Both the position numbers and the translations under genes were made by a program. DNA of 64,000 nucleotides. Source: Pseudomonas sp. R84. Its GTDB lineage: Bacteria > Pseudomonadota > Gammaproteobacteria > Pseudomonadales > Pseudomonadaceae. The DNA lies in contig NZ_CP019426.1 of NCBI RefSeq assembly GCF_009834515.1, positions 1,415,501 through 1,479,500 on the forward strand, read 5' to 3'. Below are positions 7,996 through 16,550 of the stretch, one piece after another. Under the pieces are notes generated by a model. It ran no database searches. It was not told where the DNA came from and was given only the letters and a program-made list of their open reading frames with translations. Each line of letters starts with the position of its first letter. The first letter of the stretch is position 1.

Positions 7996-9217
7996 CCGTT
8001 TGTTGCCGGCATCCTTTCGTGGTGTCGGCTTCTGGATCGATCAGGCGAAAACCCCGGTCGGTCGCAAAGGCCAGTTGCACGAGTATCCGCAACGTGACCT
8101 GCCGTATTTCGAAGATCTTGGCCAGCAGGCCAGGATTCACGACGTCACGGCGTTCATCATCGGCGCCGATTGCCTGGAGCAGCGCGACAAGCTGCTCAAG
8201 GCATTGGAGGCGGGCAGTGGTGAACTGGTGCATCCGTGGCTCGGGCGCCTGCAAGTCAAGGTCGGTGAATGCGACATGACCCACACCCGCCAGGACGGCG
8301 GGTTGGTGACCTTTACCCTGAAGTTCTATCCCGATCAGCCGTTGCCGTTTCCGACTGCCAGCGTCAGCACGCAGAAAGTGCTGCTGGCCAAAGCCGACAC
8401 ACTGCTGGGTTCGGCGGTGGCGCGCTTCGAGCAGGCTATGACGCTGATCAAGGCTGCGCGGATCGGCATCGCCAATCTGCGCAACAGCCTGACCGGGGTT
8501 TATGAGGTGATCAAGGAGCAGCTCAAACCGCTGATCGAGCAGTACAAACAGATCACTGAACTGGTTAAAGCCGTGAAGGAGCTGCCCAAGGAAGTGGCAG
8601 CGGAATTCAAGGGTTTGCTCGGCGATATCAAGGAGCTCAAGGAGTTTGCGAAGGAGGGCTACCGTGGCGTGATTGCTGACGTGTCCCAACAACTCGAAGC
8701 CATTCGCAAGGCTGATGCGCCGAAGATCACCACCGGCAAGGACACCAACGCCGCAGCGCAAGCCATGGCCGATCTGGTGCAGGACACGATGCTGGTCAAA
8801 GTGGCGCAGTGGGTGGCGTCGATGCCAGTGGCGACCCCCGCCGTGAAACTGTCGTCGACACCTTCGGTGGCGCATCAGGCGGATCAACCCGTGACCCGTC
8901 CGGAAGTACCGGTGACCGATGAAATGAAAGCGCTGCAGAAGGCTGTCGGGGTGGCCATTGATCCGATGCTGGACAAGGCCGATCCCAAACACCACCAGGC
9001 AATCAACGATGTCAAGGAAGCGCTGCTGGCGCATCTCAAGGCAGTTGCGTCATCCGGTGTGCGACAGGTCACCAAATCGTTCCAGGAAAGCTTGCCGGCG
9101 CTGGTTGTGGCCTACAAGCAATTTGCCGATGCCACACGGGTGACCCAAGTGACTCAGAGCAACGCGATGAACCATCCGGGCTTTTCCCCCAACGACGTGA
9201 AAGTGTCCAGGGAGTGA
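7982..9217 (+). CDS. DNA circularisation family / tail-baseplate protein (Mu gpN, gp43-like)
   Basis: A 411-residue protein. The frame is open from 7880, but ATG 7982 has AGGAGG at 7971-7976 and gives the family start M-N-W-R-D-R-L-L-P-A-S-F-R-G-V-G-F. That N-terminal domain (residues 1-90, with H-E-Y-P-x-R-D-x-P-Y-x-E-D-L-G) is the DNA_circ_N family. In contractile Mu-type tails it is a baseplate/tail component, and the historical name says little about its job in a DNA-free tailocin. The middle (about 160-260) is helical and Lys/Glu-rich. Confidence 0.88.
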   Translation: MNWRDRLLPASFRGVGFWIDQAKTPVGRKGQLHEYPQRDLPYFEDLGQQARIHDVTAFIIGADCLEQRDKLLKALEAGSGELVHPWLGRLQVKVGECDMTHTRQDGGLVTFTLKFYPDQPLPFPTASVSTQKVLLAKADTLLGSAVARFEQAMTLIKAARIGIANLRNSLTGVYEVIKEQLKPLIEQYKQITELVKAVKELPKEVAAEFKGLLGDIKELKEFAKEGYRGVIADVSQQLEAIRKADAPKITTGKDTNAAAQAMADLVQDTMLVKVAQWVASMPVATPAVKLSSTPSVAHQADQPVTRPEVPVTDEMKALQKAVGVAIDPMLDKADPKHHQAINDVKEALLAHLKAVASSGVRQVTKSFQESLPALVVAYKQFADATRVTQVTQSNAMNHPGFSPNDVKVSRE

Positions 9218-9220
9218 GCC

Positions 9221-10264
9221 ATGAGCGAGATGGATAACCGCGTCACATTGACCGTCAACAACATGGAATACGGCGGATGGAAAAGCGTGGAAATCACGGC
9301 CGATCTGGAGCGCCAGTTCCGCACGTTCAAACTTGACATCACCTGGCAGTGGCCGGGGCAGACGGTGGACCAGCGGATCAAGCCGGGTGACCCCTGCGAA
9401 GTGAAAATCGGCCAGGACCTGGTGCTCACCGGCTATGTGTTCAAGGCGCCGATCAGCTATGACGGGCGCCAGATCAGCCTGAGCATCGAGGGCAGTTCCA
9501 AGACCCAGGACCTGGTCGATTGCGCCGCCAGAAACCAGCCGAACCAGTGGCAGGAGCAACCGCTGTTGAACATCGTTCAGGCGCTGGCGATGGAGTACGG
9601 GCTGATGGTGATCAATGAAATTCCCGAGACCGCGCGGCTCGCCAAGCACACCATCGTGCCGGGCGAAACGGTGTTCCAGTCGATCGACCGGTTGCTCTCA
9701 CTGTTCCGGGTGTTTTCCACCGATGACGCGCAGGGCCGACTGGTGCTGGCCAAGCCTGGCAGCGGTGGACGGGCCAGTGATGCGCTGGAGCTGGGCAAGA
9801 ATATCCTGTCGGCCAATGCGCCGATGGATCAGAGCCAGGTGTTCTCCGAATACCGGGTGATCGGCCAGCAGAAAGGTTCGGACAAGAAGAGCGGGGCGGC
9901 GGTCAGCGAGGTTGAATCCAGCGCGACCGATCTGAGCTTCAAACGTCGACGCACCACCATCATCAACGAAGGCACCGCGCTGACGTTCGAACTGGCCCAG
10001 CAACGCGCCCAGTGGGAGTGCGCCACCCGTATGGGGCGGGCGCAGACCACCACGTATCAGGTGCAGGGCTGGCGCCAGGCTAACGGTGATCTTTGGCGGC
10101 ACAACACGCTGGTCAAAGTCACGGATCCGGTGCTTGGGTTCGATGGCGACATGCTGATCTCCAAGGTCACGTATTCGCTGTCGGCGCAAGGCTCGGTGAC
10201 CACGCTGCAAGTGGCGCCGCCGCATACCTTCGATCCTGATCCAACGCCCCCGAAAAAAACCTGA
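9221..10264 (+). CDS. Baseplate hub protein (Mu gpP, gp44-like)
   Basis: A 347-residue homologue of Mu gp44, the structurally solved gp27-like central hub of the baseplate. Family signs are the N-terminal V-T-L-T-V-N-N-M-E-Y-G-G-W, L-D-I-T-W-Q-W-P-G, and the I-K-P-G-D-P-C-E-V-K-I-G segment; the C-terminal half contains R-R-R-T-T-I-I-N-E-G and W-E-C-A-T-R. ATG 9221 lies 3 nt after the previous stop and behind AGGGAG. It is functionally the same part as the gpD-like protein at 1741 in the first module, so two hub types are encoded in the window. Confidence 0.9.
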   Translation: MSEMDNRVTLTVNNMEYGGWKSVEITADLERQFRTFKLDITWQWPGQTVDQRIKPGDPCEVKIGQDLVLTGYVFKAPISYDGRQISLSIEGSSKTQDLVDCAARNQPNQWQEQPLLNIVQALAMEYGLMVINEIPETARLAKHTIVPGETVFQSIDRLLSLFRVFSTDDAQGRLVLAKPGSGGRASDALELGKNILSANAPMDQSQVFSEYRVIGQQKGSDKKSGAAVSEVESSATDLSFKRRRTTIINEGTALTFELAQQRAQWECATRMGRAQTTTYQVQGWRQANGDLWRHNTLVKVTDPVLGFDGDMLISKVTYSLSAQGSVTTLQVAPPHTFDPDPTPPKKT

Positions 10265-10280
10265 GCCTGACTCCGAACCC

Positions 10281-10369
10281 TGTGGGAGCGAGCCTGCTCG
10301 CGAAAGCGCTGGCAGCTTCAACATCACACTGCCTGACCCAGCGCATTCGCGAGCAGGCTCGCTCCCACA
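10281..10369. repeat. REPIN inside the tail operon
   Basis: Same REP doublet as at 2786: TGTGGGAGCGAGCCTGCTCG with complementary right arm and a spacer of about 40 nt. It sits in the 140-nt gap between the hub gene and the spike gene and may modulate read-through within the operon. Confidence 0.9.
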
Positions 10370-10404
10370 GTGGATCGCGTGATGCCTACCTTTGAGGACA
10401 ATTC

Positions 10405-10914
10405 ATGAGCCTACTGACACGCCTGCTGGCGCGCGGCACTGTCGTGCTCGCCAACTCGGCATCCAAGCTGCAATCGCTGCAAATGCGCCTCACCGCCGGC
10501 GAAGTGAACGACGATATGGAGCACTTCGAACCTTACGGTTTCACCAGCCATCCGCTGGCCGGTGCCGAAGGTGTCGTCACGTTCATCGGCGGCGACCGTT
10601 CCCACGCCATCGCTCTGGTCATCGCTGACCGCCGCTATCGCCTGCAAGCGTTGGCCGCTGGTGAAGTGGCGATCTACACCGACGAGGGCGACAAGATTCA
10701 CTTCAAGCGTGGGCGGATCATCGACATCGAAACCGCCACGCTGAACATCCGCGCCAGCAGCGCGGTGAACTTCGATACGCCGGTGATCAATCAGACCGGC
10801 AAGATCGTGTCCACCGGCGATCAACTCGCCGGTGGCATCAGCCAGATCAAACACGTGCACGTCGGCGTACAGGCCGGCAGCGGCCAGACCGGCGCGCCGG
10901 CAGGAGGCAAGTGA
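10405..10914 (+). CDS. Baseplate assembly protein V / central spike (Mu gp45-like)
   Basis: A 169-residue Mu gp45 homologue, the trimeric membrane-piercing spike under the hub. Seen: N-terminal helix with L-L-A-R-G-T-V-V, the OB-fold part around residues 35-90 (V-T-F-I-G-G-D-R-S-H-A-I-A-L-V-I-A-D), then a beta-helix part with the E-x-A-T-L-N-I-R-A-S pattern and I-N-Q-T-G-K-I-V. The C-terminus has H-V-H-V-G-V-Q-A-G; an H-x-H pair near the tip binds iron in related phage spikes. Its TGA overlaps the next ATG. Confidence 0.9.
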   Translation: MSLLTRLLARGTVVLANSASKLQSLQMRLTAGEVNDDMEHFEPYGFTSHPLAGAEGVVTFIGGDRSHAIALVIADRRYRLQALAAGEVAIYTDEGDKIHFKRGRIIDIETATLNIRASSAVNFDTPVINQTGKIVSTGDQLAGGISQIKHVHVGVQAGSGQTGAPAGGK

Positions 10915-11312
10915 TGCTGATCAGCCAAAATCTCCACGCCGCGCTGACCCGCGCCGTGCTCATCAGCCTGTTCACCTGGCGTCGCGCCGCCGATGACGAC
11001 GCCCTCGACGACGAAGAGCGTTTCGGCTGGTGGGGCGACAGCTTTCCTACCGTCGCCGATGACCGTATCGGCTCGCGGCTGTGGCTGTTGCGCCGGGTCA
11101 AGCTGACCCGACAAACGCAGATGGACGCCGAGTTCTATGCCCGCGAAGCCTTGCAATGGCTGATCGACGACGGCCACTGCAGCGCCATCGACATCATCAG
11201 CGAACGCCTCGACGCTCAGCGCCTGAACCTGCGCACGGTCCTGACCCTGGCCGACGGCGAACGTCTGGACATCAACCCCGATAACAGTTGGCAGGTGATC
11301 TATGCCGTTTGA
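10914..11312 (+). CDS. Baseplate wedge protein, GP46 family (Mu gp46-like)
   Basis: A 132-residue protein of the Mu gp46 family, similar in place and fold class to T4 gp25 (baseplate wedge that nucleates the sheath). Family signs: S-L-F-T-W-R-R-A near residue 22, D-E-E-R-F-G-W-W-G-D, then G-S-R-L-W-L-L-R-R and A-L-Q-W-L-I-D-D. The ATG overlaps the spike stop (GTGATG) and the 3' end overlaps the gpJ-like gene by 11 nt. Confidence 0.9.
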   Translation: MLISQNLHAALTRAVLISLFTWRRAADDDALDDEERFGWWGDSFPTVADDRIGSRLWLLRRVKLTRQTQMDAEFYAREALQWLIDDGHCSAIDIISERLDAQRLNLRTVLTLADGERLDINPDNSWQVIYAV

Positions 11313-12348
11313 AACCCCTTCGCTGCCGGTGCTGATCAAGCGCACCCAAAGCGACCTGGCCGGCGATTCGCTGCGCCAGTCCGATGCGCAAGTGCTGGCC
11401 CGTACCCTCGGTGGCGCCGCTTTTGGCCTGTACGGTTATCTCGACTGGATTGCCGAGCAGATTCTGCCGGACAAGGCCGATGAATCCACCCTGGAGCGGA
11501 TTGCCGCACTGCGCCTGAACCAGCCACGTAAACCCGCGCAAGTCGCCACCGGCAGCGTCAGTTTTACCGCGACTGCCGGCGCGGTGCTCGACGCCGATAC
11601 GCTGCTGCAAACCAATGACGGCCGCACCTACAAAGTCACCGCCGCGCGCACCACGGTCAATGGCAGCAACACCACCACCATCGCCGCACTCGATGCCGGC
11701 AGCCTCGGCAATGCCGACGCCGGGCTGGCGCTGACGCCGGTGCAGCCGATTGCCGGTGTGGTCGGCAACAGTTTTGTCGTGCTGGCGCCGGGACTCAGCG
11801 GCGGTGTGGCGCGGGAAAGCCTGGAGTCGTTGCGCTCGCGGGTGATCCGTTCCTACCGCGTGATTCCCCATGGCGGTTCGGCCAGCGACTACGAGACCTG
11901 GGCACTGGAAGTGCCGGGCGTGACCCGCGCCTGGTGTCGTGGCGGCTTGCTCGGGCCGGGCACGGTGACGGTATTCATCATGCGTGACGAAGACCCGCAA
12001 CCGGTGCCCAACGATGAGCAATTGGCGGAAGTTCAGGACTACATCGAACCGCTGCGTCCAGTGACGGCGGAAGTGCACGTGCAGCGCCCGATTCAAGTGC
12101 CGGTGGTGTATCGCTTCAAGAGCGTCAACCCGGACACCACCGCTGTGCGCGCCGCCGTTGAAGCGCAGTTGCGCGACCTGCACAACCGCGAGGCCGATCT
12201 GGGCGTGCCGTTGCTGATCAGCCATATCCGCGAAGCCATCAGCAGCGCTGGCGGTGAGTACGATCACACGCTGACCGCGCCGGCCGCTGACGTGCCTGCC
12301 GGGCAAAGCGAACTGCTGACCTTCGGAGGTTGCGTATGGGGGGCATAA
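11302..12348 (+). CDS. Baseplate protein J (Mu gp47-like)
   Basis: A 348-residue baseplate_J family wedge protein (T4 gp6 class). Seen: N-terminal P-F-E-T-P-S-L-P-V-L-I-K-R-T-Q-S-D-L, the D-E-S-T-L-E-R-I-A motif near 60, a repeat domain with G-S-V-S-F-T-A-T-A-G, and the highly conserved G-G-S-A-S-D-Y-E-T-W-A near residue 190 followed by P-G-V-T-R-A-W. The C-terminal domain has E-V-H-V-Q-R-P. Together with the gp46- and gp48-like proteins it builds the wedges around the hub. Overlaps the next gene by 13 nt. Confidence 0.93.
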   Translation: MPFETPSLPVLIKRTQSDLAGDSLRQSDAQVLARTLGGAAFGLYGYLDWIAEQILPDKADESTLERIAALRLNQPRKPAQVATGSVSFTATAGAVLDADTLLQTNDGRTYKVTAARTTVNGSNTTTIAALDAGSLGNADAGLALTPVQPIAGVVGNSFVVLAPGLSGGVARESLESLRSRVIRSYRVIPHGGSASDYETWALEVPGVTRAWCRGGLLGPGTVTVFIMRDEDPQPVPNDEQLAEVQDYIEPLRPVTAEVHVQRPIQVPVVYRFKSVNPDTTAVRAAVEAQLRDLHNREADLGVPLLISHIREAISSAGGEYDHTLTAPAADVPAGQSELLTFGGCVWGA

Positions 12349-12935
12349 GAACCGCCGCGCAATATCAGGCGCAACTGCGAGCCTTGCTGCCCACTGGCCC
12401 GGCGTGGGATCCGGAACGGGTGCCGGAACTGGAGGAAGTGCTGCAAGGCGTCGCCGTCGAACTGGCGCGCCTCGATGCCCGCGCCGCCGACCTGCTCAAC
12501 GAAATGGACCCGGCCGGCGTCAGCGAACTGGTGCCGGACTGGGAACAGGTGATGAACCTGCCCGACCCGTGCCTGGGCGCCACACCGCTGTTCGACGACC
12601 GCCGCCTCGCCGTACGCCGGCGCTTGCTCGCGGTGGGGAGCCAGGCTGTCGGTTACTACATCGACATCGCCAAAAGCCAGGGTTACCCCAACGCGACCAT
12701 CACCGAACTCGAAGCCCCGCGCATGGGCCGTTCGCGTTTCGGCTCGGCGCACTGGGGCACGTGGGAAGCGCAGTTCATGTGGACCCTCAACACCGGCGGG
12801 CGCTTGCTGCTCGGTCGGCGTTTCGGCGCGAGCTACTGGGGCGAGCGCTTCGGCGTCAATCCGGGGTCGGCGCTGGAATGCCTGATTCACCGCAGTGCAC
12901 CGGCGCATACCAAGGTGCACATCAATTATGACTAG
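12336..12935 (+). CDS. Baseplate/tail protein, Mu gp48-like (DUF2313, YmfQ family)
   Basis: A 199-residue protein of the Mu gp48/YmfQ family. TTG 12330 is open upstream, but ATG 12336 follows GGAGG at 12325-12329 at good spacing. Seen: Y-x-x-Q-L-R-A-L-L-P-T-G-P-A-W near the start, P-D-W-E-Q-V-M-N-L-P-D-P-C near residue 70, and a C-terminal C-L-I-H-R-S-A-P-A-H-T segment, all typical. The family links the baseplate to the tail fibres and regularly precedes the first fibre gene, as here. Confidence 0.9.
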   Translation: MGGIRTAAQYQAQLRALLPTGPAWDPERVPELEEVLQGVAVELARLDARAADLLNEMDPAGVSELVPDWEQVMNLPDPCLGATPLFDDRRLAVRRRLLAVGSQAVGYYIDIAKSQGYPNATITELEAPRMGRSRFGSAHWGTWEAQFMWTLNTGGRLLLGRRFGASYWGERFGVNPGSALECLIHRSAPAHTKVHINYD

Positions 12936-12948
12936 GGAGGAATAAGCC

Positions 12949-14106
12949 ATGGATTATCCGAACAGTGTGCCCAGCGCCGGCTTGGTGAATGGGAAGTTTG
13001 TCGATGAGAACCCAATGACCGGAACCCCGGGATCGCTGATCCCGGCGGATTGGGGTAACGGAGTTACCCAGGAAATTCTCAGTGTGATCAATGCGGCGGG
13101 TCTGACGCCGGACGAGAAAAAATACGATCAGTTGCTGCAAGCGATTCAGTCGGTGACGGCCAAGGGCTGGAATCAGGATCTGGCGTTGCCGCTGGTGGCG
13201 TTGCCGCTGCCGACGGTAGCCACCGCCGATGGTCGGTTGACGGTCAGCCCGGCTGCGGCATCCACCAGTGGTGGCAGGGTTTCGATTGCGGCAGGCACCT
13301 ATATCAGCCTCGGTCAGGAAGTCGTGAATGGCCAGTTGGGTCGTTCGCGCACGTTTGTGACGTCGGCCTGGAGCAGTGCGGATCTGTTGCCCAGCAGCCA
13401 TTACTTTTTACGCGCTCAGGTCTCTGGCGGTGCGCTGACGTTCTACGTGCAGCGTGGCAACATCCATGACGTGACGCCCGAGTCGTTGAAAGGAACGGTC
13501 AACGGTGCCGCCGGTGGCGGCTTCCAGTCGACGGCACTGGACATGTGCCTGGCCTGGATCGTGACCGGCGCACCGGGCTCGGTGCCCACGGTTCGAACCA
13601 TCTACAACCGTGCGCGCTTGACCTGGACTCAGACGGTCAACGGCACGGGCGCAATTTTCCTGCCACTGGATCCGCACGCACGTTCTGCCCGATTGGTTGC
13701 CGGCAATCCAACGCCGTCCTCAACCGCAGTGACGGCTGTTGGTTTTCCATCAACCGGCTGGGCGGGGGGCAATTATTGTTTCCTGTCGCCCATGATTGCT
13801 GGCAGCTCCAATAACGCAGGTGGCTGGAACCCCGCAACGGTTACTCCTTGTGTGTTGTTCACTAACAACATCGTCAACGACGTGACGGTTTCAACGCTGG
13901 CCGCCAGTTTCGATCATGCCAATTTGCGCTCGCTGTGGCAGTGCTATCAGGCAGAGCACAACCTTGGCCAGTCGAACGCGGAGAGTGATGAACTGCTACT
14001 GAGCATGGGCATCAAGAGCCATCCCGTCACTGATTACAGCGTCGGTATCGCGGTCAATTTTTCCGATGCCGTTAACGTCCAGTTTTCCTGGGAGCTTATT
14101 CGATGA
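12949..14106 (+). CDS. Tail fibre 1 (shared N-terminal attachment domain, unique C-terminus)
   Basis: A 385-residue fibre. Residues 1-68 are the baseplate-attachment domain common to four genes here: M-D-Y-P-x-S-V-P-S, G-x-F-V-D-E-N-P, P-G-S-L-I-P-A-x-W-G-N, T-x-E-I-L-S-V, Q-L-L-x-A-I. The remaining about 315 residues, which should hold the receptor-binding tip, share no visible similarity with the other three fibres. Start ATG 12949 sits behind GGGAGGA at 12935-12941. The 3' end overlaps the following chaperone-like gene by 4 nt, which suggests that the two are a matched pair. Confidence 0.85.
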   Translation: MDYPNSVPSAGLVNGKFVDENPMTGTPGSLIPADWGNGVTQEILSVINAAGLTPDEKKYDQLLQAIQSVTAKGWNQDLALPLVALPLPTVATADGRLTVSPAAASTSGGRVSIAAGTYISLGQEVVNGQLGRSRTFVTSAWSSADLLPSSHYFLRAQVSGGALTFYVQRGNIHDVTPESLKGTVNGAAGGGFQSTALDMCLAWIVTGAPGSVPTVRTIYNRARLTWTQTVNGTGAIFLPLDPHARSARLVAGNPTPSSTAVTAVGFPSTGWAGGNYCFLSPMIAGSSNNAGGWNPATVTPCVLFTNNIVNDVTVSTLAASFDHANLRSLWQCYQAEHNLGQSNAESDELLLSMGIKSHPVTDYSVGIAVNFSDAVNVQFSWELIR

Positions 14107-14618
14107 TCGTTATTCAGGAGCTTCATCAGTTCGACGGCGAAATGCGCCTTCCTCAACCTTCTGCCGCCCATGACTGGGACGGTGTGGCATGGGTTCTGAA
14201 TGCAGACAAACAGACTGAATTGAATGCGCAGGAAGTTGAACAGATTTGCGTCAAAGTTGACGCCGCTGCCGACAGCACTCGCATCGCATTGGCCGGCGAC
14301 CCGCTCAAGGCCATGGAATACGCCCAGGCCGCCGCGGATGCTCAGGCCTATCAGGACGCCGGTTACCCGAAAAAGGAAGTGCCGCTGTCGGTCGCTGCGT
14401 GGGTGGTCAAAGGACGCACTGCCAAACAAGCCGCCGAGCAGATTCTGAGCAAGGCCGATCAACTGACCGACCATCTGCTGGCGCTGCGTACGCTGCGCCT
14501 GAAGGCCAAAGCGCAAATTCGCACGCAGGCTGCCAAAGGCAACATGGATCTGGCGCGCAGCGCTGGTGACGAAGCTTTGGTCGCCATTCGCGAATTGGCC
14601 AGCGGCCTTTCCAGCTAA
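14103..14618 (+). CDS. Putative fibre chaperone / assembly protein for fibre 1
   Basis: A 171-residue protein whose ATG overlaps the fibre 1 stop (ATGA). N-terminal half (I-Q-E-L-H-Q-F-D-G, W-D-G-V-A-W-V-L-N) looks like a small fibre-tip or chaperone domain; the C-terminal half is strongly helical and Ala/Lys-rich (A-K-A-Q-I-R-T-Q-A-A-K-G-N). I do not recognise a named family with certainty. Pairing with fibre 1 by overlap, and the same arrangement behind the other three fibres, supports a cognate folding role. Confidence 0.6.
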   Translation: MIVIQELHQFDGEMRLPQPSAAHDWDGVAWVLNADKQTELNAQEVEQICVKVDAAADSTRIALAGDPLKAMEYAQAAADAQAYQDAGYPKKEVPLSVAAWVVKGRTAKQAAEQILSKADQLTDHLLALRTLRLKAKAQIRTQAAKGNMDLARSAGDEALVAIRELASGLSS

Positions 14619-14647
14619 ACCGAAAATTCTGCGTACTGCGTCAGCCA

Positions 14648-14670
14648 AGCCCACTTCGTTGTGGGCTTTT
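14648..14670 (+). terminator. Rho-independent terminator after fibre 1 cassette
   Basis: Stem AGCCCAC / GTGGGCT with TTCGTT loop and a following T-run (TTTTATTTT). The stem sequence equals that of the terminator after the sheath gene at 5197. It could reduce expression of fibres 2-4 relative to fibre 1. Confidence 0.8.
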
Positions 14671-14757
14671 TATTTTCAGAAAACGGACCGTGGACAGGCA
14701 CGCAGAAGACGCTGTGCCGACGCCGGTCATTTGTCATTTCAAAGGAACGAACAACCT

Positions 14758-15855
14758 ATGGATTATCCAAAAAGCGTCCCAAGCGTCGGCCTGGTCGATG
14801 GTCGCTTCGTCGATGAAAACCCGGTGGCGGGTACGCCGGGCTCTTTGATTCCGGCGGTGTGGGGCAACAGTGTGACTCAGGAAATTCTGAGTGTGATCAG
14901 CGGTGGCGGGCTGGTGGCTTCCGAGGCGGATACCAGCCAACTATTCAAGGCGATTCAATCGATTGTTGGCAGCGCTAGTCCGGTGCGTTCGGTGATTACC
15001 CGGCTTGCAGCTTCCAAGTCACTGGCTGAGCAGGAACTCGGTCTCGTTTTGATCGATGGCAGTCCCGCTCCCGTGACCCTGACTTTACCTCCGGCGGATG
15101 TTTCTCTGGGTGTACGCGATGTGATTCTTCGTCGTGTCGACAACAGCGGCAATCGCCTCGTTGTTCAAGCATCCGGCACCGACAGGATTCGCTTTCACAC
15201 CAACTTGTCGGCCAGCGGCTATCCGTTTCTGGTGCTGATGGGGGGAGGTGACTGGTGGCATCTGCGCAGTGACGGAACGGGGAGCTGGTGGCCGATAGGA
15301 CGCTTCGACAATACCGCCTTGGGACGCCCGTTTTTCGAGACCACCACAACGCTTAACCCAGGAGGTTATGGCGTTCCCAACGGTGATCTGTTCAAGCGCG
15401 CCGAATGGCCGTGGCTGTGGGATTTCGCCCAGCTATCCGGAGCGCTGACCACAGAAGCTGCGCGAACTGGCAGAGAAGGCGGCTGGACCAGTGGCGATGG
15501 CGCTTCGAACTTTCGAATTCCCGAGATTCGGGGCGAGTTTTTGCGGGTTTTGAGTGAGAACAGAAGCGTTGATGCTGGACGTGTAATAGGCAGCCTGCAA
15601 ATGCACGCCTTGCAAAGCCACAACCATTATCTGCCGACTGGAACCGGGGCGACATTCAAGCCTGCTCCAGCGATTCCGGATATCGCCTGGGACGTTACCA
15701 CCAACGTCAATTTTTTACCGACTTCAGCAACGGTGGCAACGACCTATCCCAACCCTGCATTCGACAATGATGCCTACATCGGCAGTATCGGCAATTTCGC
15801 CGCTGAAACCCGACCGCGAAACATCGCCTATCCCGCGCGAATCAAACTGATCTGA
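14758..15855 (+). CDS. Tail fibre 2 (tail-collar type C-terminus)
   Basis: A 365-residue fibre. The frame is open from 14566, but ATG 14758 behind AAAGGAACG gives the shared start M-D-Y-P-K-S-V-P-S-V-G-L-V. Residues 1-68 are the common attachment domain. The C-terminus has tail-collar family features: N-P-G-G-Y-G-V-P-N-G-D-L-F, then F-R-I-P-E-I-R-G-E-F-L-R-V near residue 265 and a final E-T-R-P-R-N-I-A-Y. The 139-nt gap in front carries a terminator. Confidence 0.85.
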   Translation: MDYPKSVPSVGLVDGRFVDENPVAGTPGSLIPAVWGNSVTQEILSVISGGGLVASEADTSQLFKAIQSIVGSASPVRSVITRLAASKSLAEQELGLVLIDGSPAPVTLTLPPADVSLGVRDVILRRVDNSGNRLVVQASGTDRIRFHTNLSASGYPFLVLMGGGDWWHLRSDGTGSWWPIGRFDNTALGRPFFETTTTLNPGGYGVPNGDLFKRAEWPWLWDFAQLSGALTTEAARTGREGGWTSGDGASNFRIPEIRGEFLRVLSENRSVDAGRVIGSLQMHALQSHNHYLPTGTGATFKPAPAIPDIAWDVTTNVNFLPTSATVATTYPNPAFDNDAYIGSIGNFAAETRPRNIAYPARIKLI

Positions 15856-15862
15856 GGTGCCC

Positions 15863-16429
15863 ATGTTCAATTATCTGATAGATGACAGCGGTGCCTTGGT
15901 TGGCCCTGTCGAGTTCCCGCTCGTGCCGGGAATCGGTCTGCAACTGCCAAGCAATGCGGTGACGCTAAGCATCGAACTCTCCCCTGCGCCTGAGGGTTTT
16001 GCCTGGGCCTATGACAAGGGTTCTTTGCAACAGCAGATCGATTGTCGTGGCGATGTCTACCGCACTGACACAGGCATTCGGGAAACCTGGAACGCGCTTG
16101 GCGAATTGCCGGAGGGCTTCACCCGGTTGCCTTTTCCGGGTGGCTTTCACGTCTGGGTGGGCAACGCCTGGCAGGTTGATGAGGTTGCGCAGCTGGCGGA
16201 TCGCAAACGCGTCGTCCTCGCTAAGCGCGACGCACTGCTACGCGATGCCGTGCTGCGCATCGCCCCCCTGCAGTACGCCGAAGATATCGGCGATGCCAAC
16301 CATGACGAACAACTACTGCTGATCGAATGGAAGCTCTACAGCGTGGAGCTGAACCGTATTGAAAAGCAGAGCGGTTTTCCCGATGCCGTCGCCTGGCCGG
16401 CAGTTCCCGGCGTTGTCGTGAACGACTGA
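15863..16429 (+). CDS. Tail fibre assembly protein (Tfa family) for fibre 2
   Basis: A 188-residue chaperone. ATG 15863 is preferred to GTG 15857 because GAGG at 15853-15857 then serves as the ribosome binding site. The C-terminal about 75 residues match the Tfa pattern: R-D-A-L-L-R-D-A, I-A-P-L-Q-Y-A-E-D-I, E-Q-L-L-L-I-E-W-K-L-Y and a closing W-P-A-V-P-G. Tfa proteins help the C-terminal tip of a partner fibre fold and may stay on it. It lies 7 nt after fibre 2. Confidence 0.82.
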   Translation: MFNYLIDDSGALVGPVEFPLVPGIGLQLPSNAVTLSIELSPAPEGFAWAYDKGSLQQQIDCRGDVYRTDTGIRETWNALGELPEGFTRLPFPGGFHVWVGNAWQVDEVAQLADRKRVVLAKRDALLRDAVLRIAPLQYAEDIGDANHDEQLLLIEWKLYSVELNRIEKQSGFPDAVAWPAVPGVVVND

Positions 16430-16550
16430 TACCTGCACAAGGAAACGTTTGTTCCTTTGACCGTCTCCCGGTCTTCGGCCTCGGTGTGGTTAGCCGCTTC
16501 AAGCGGCTGAGGCCTGCGCCCAATGTATTTTCAGATTAAGGAGATAAACC

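Noticed and set aside
14648..14757. Recombinase-driven fibre switching site
   Set aside because: No invertase gene and no inverted copies of the fibre 5' ends; all four fibres are in the same orientation, so only homologous recombination between direct repeats is possible.
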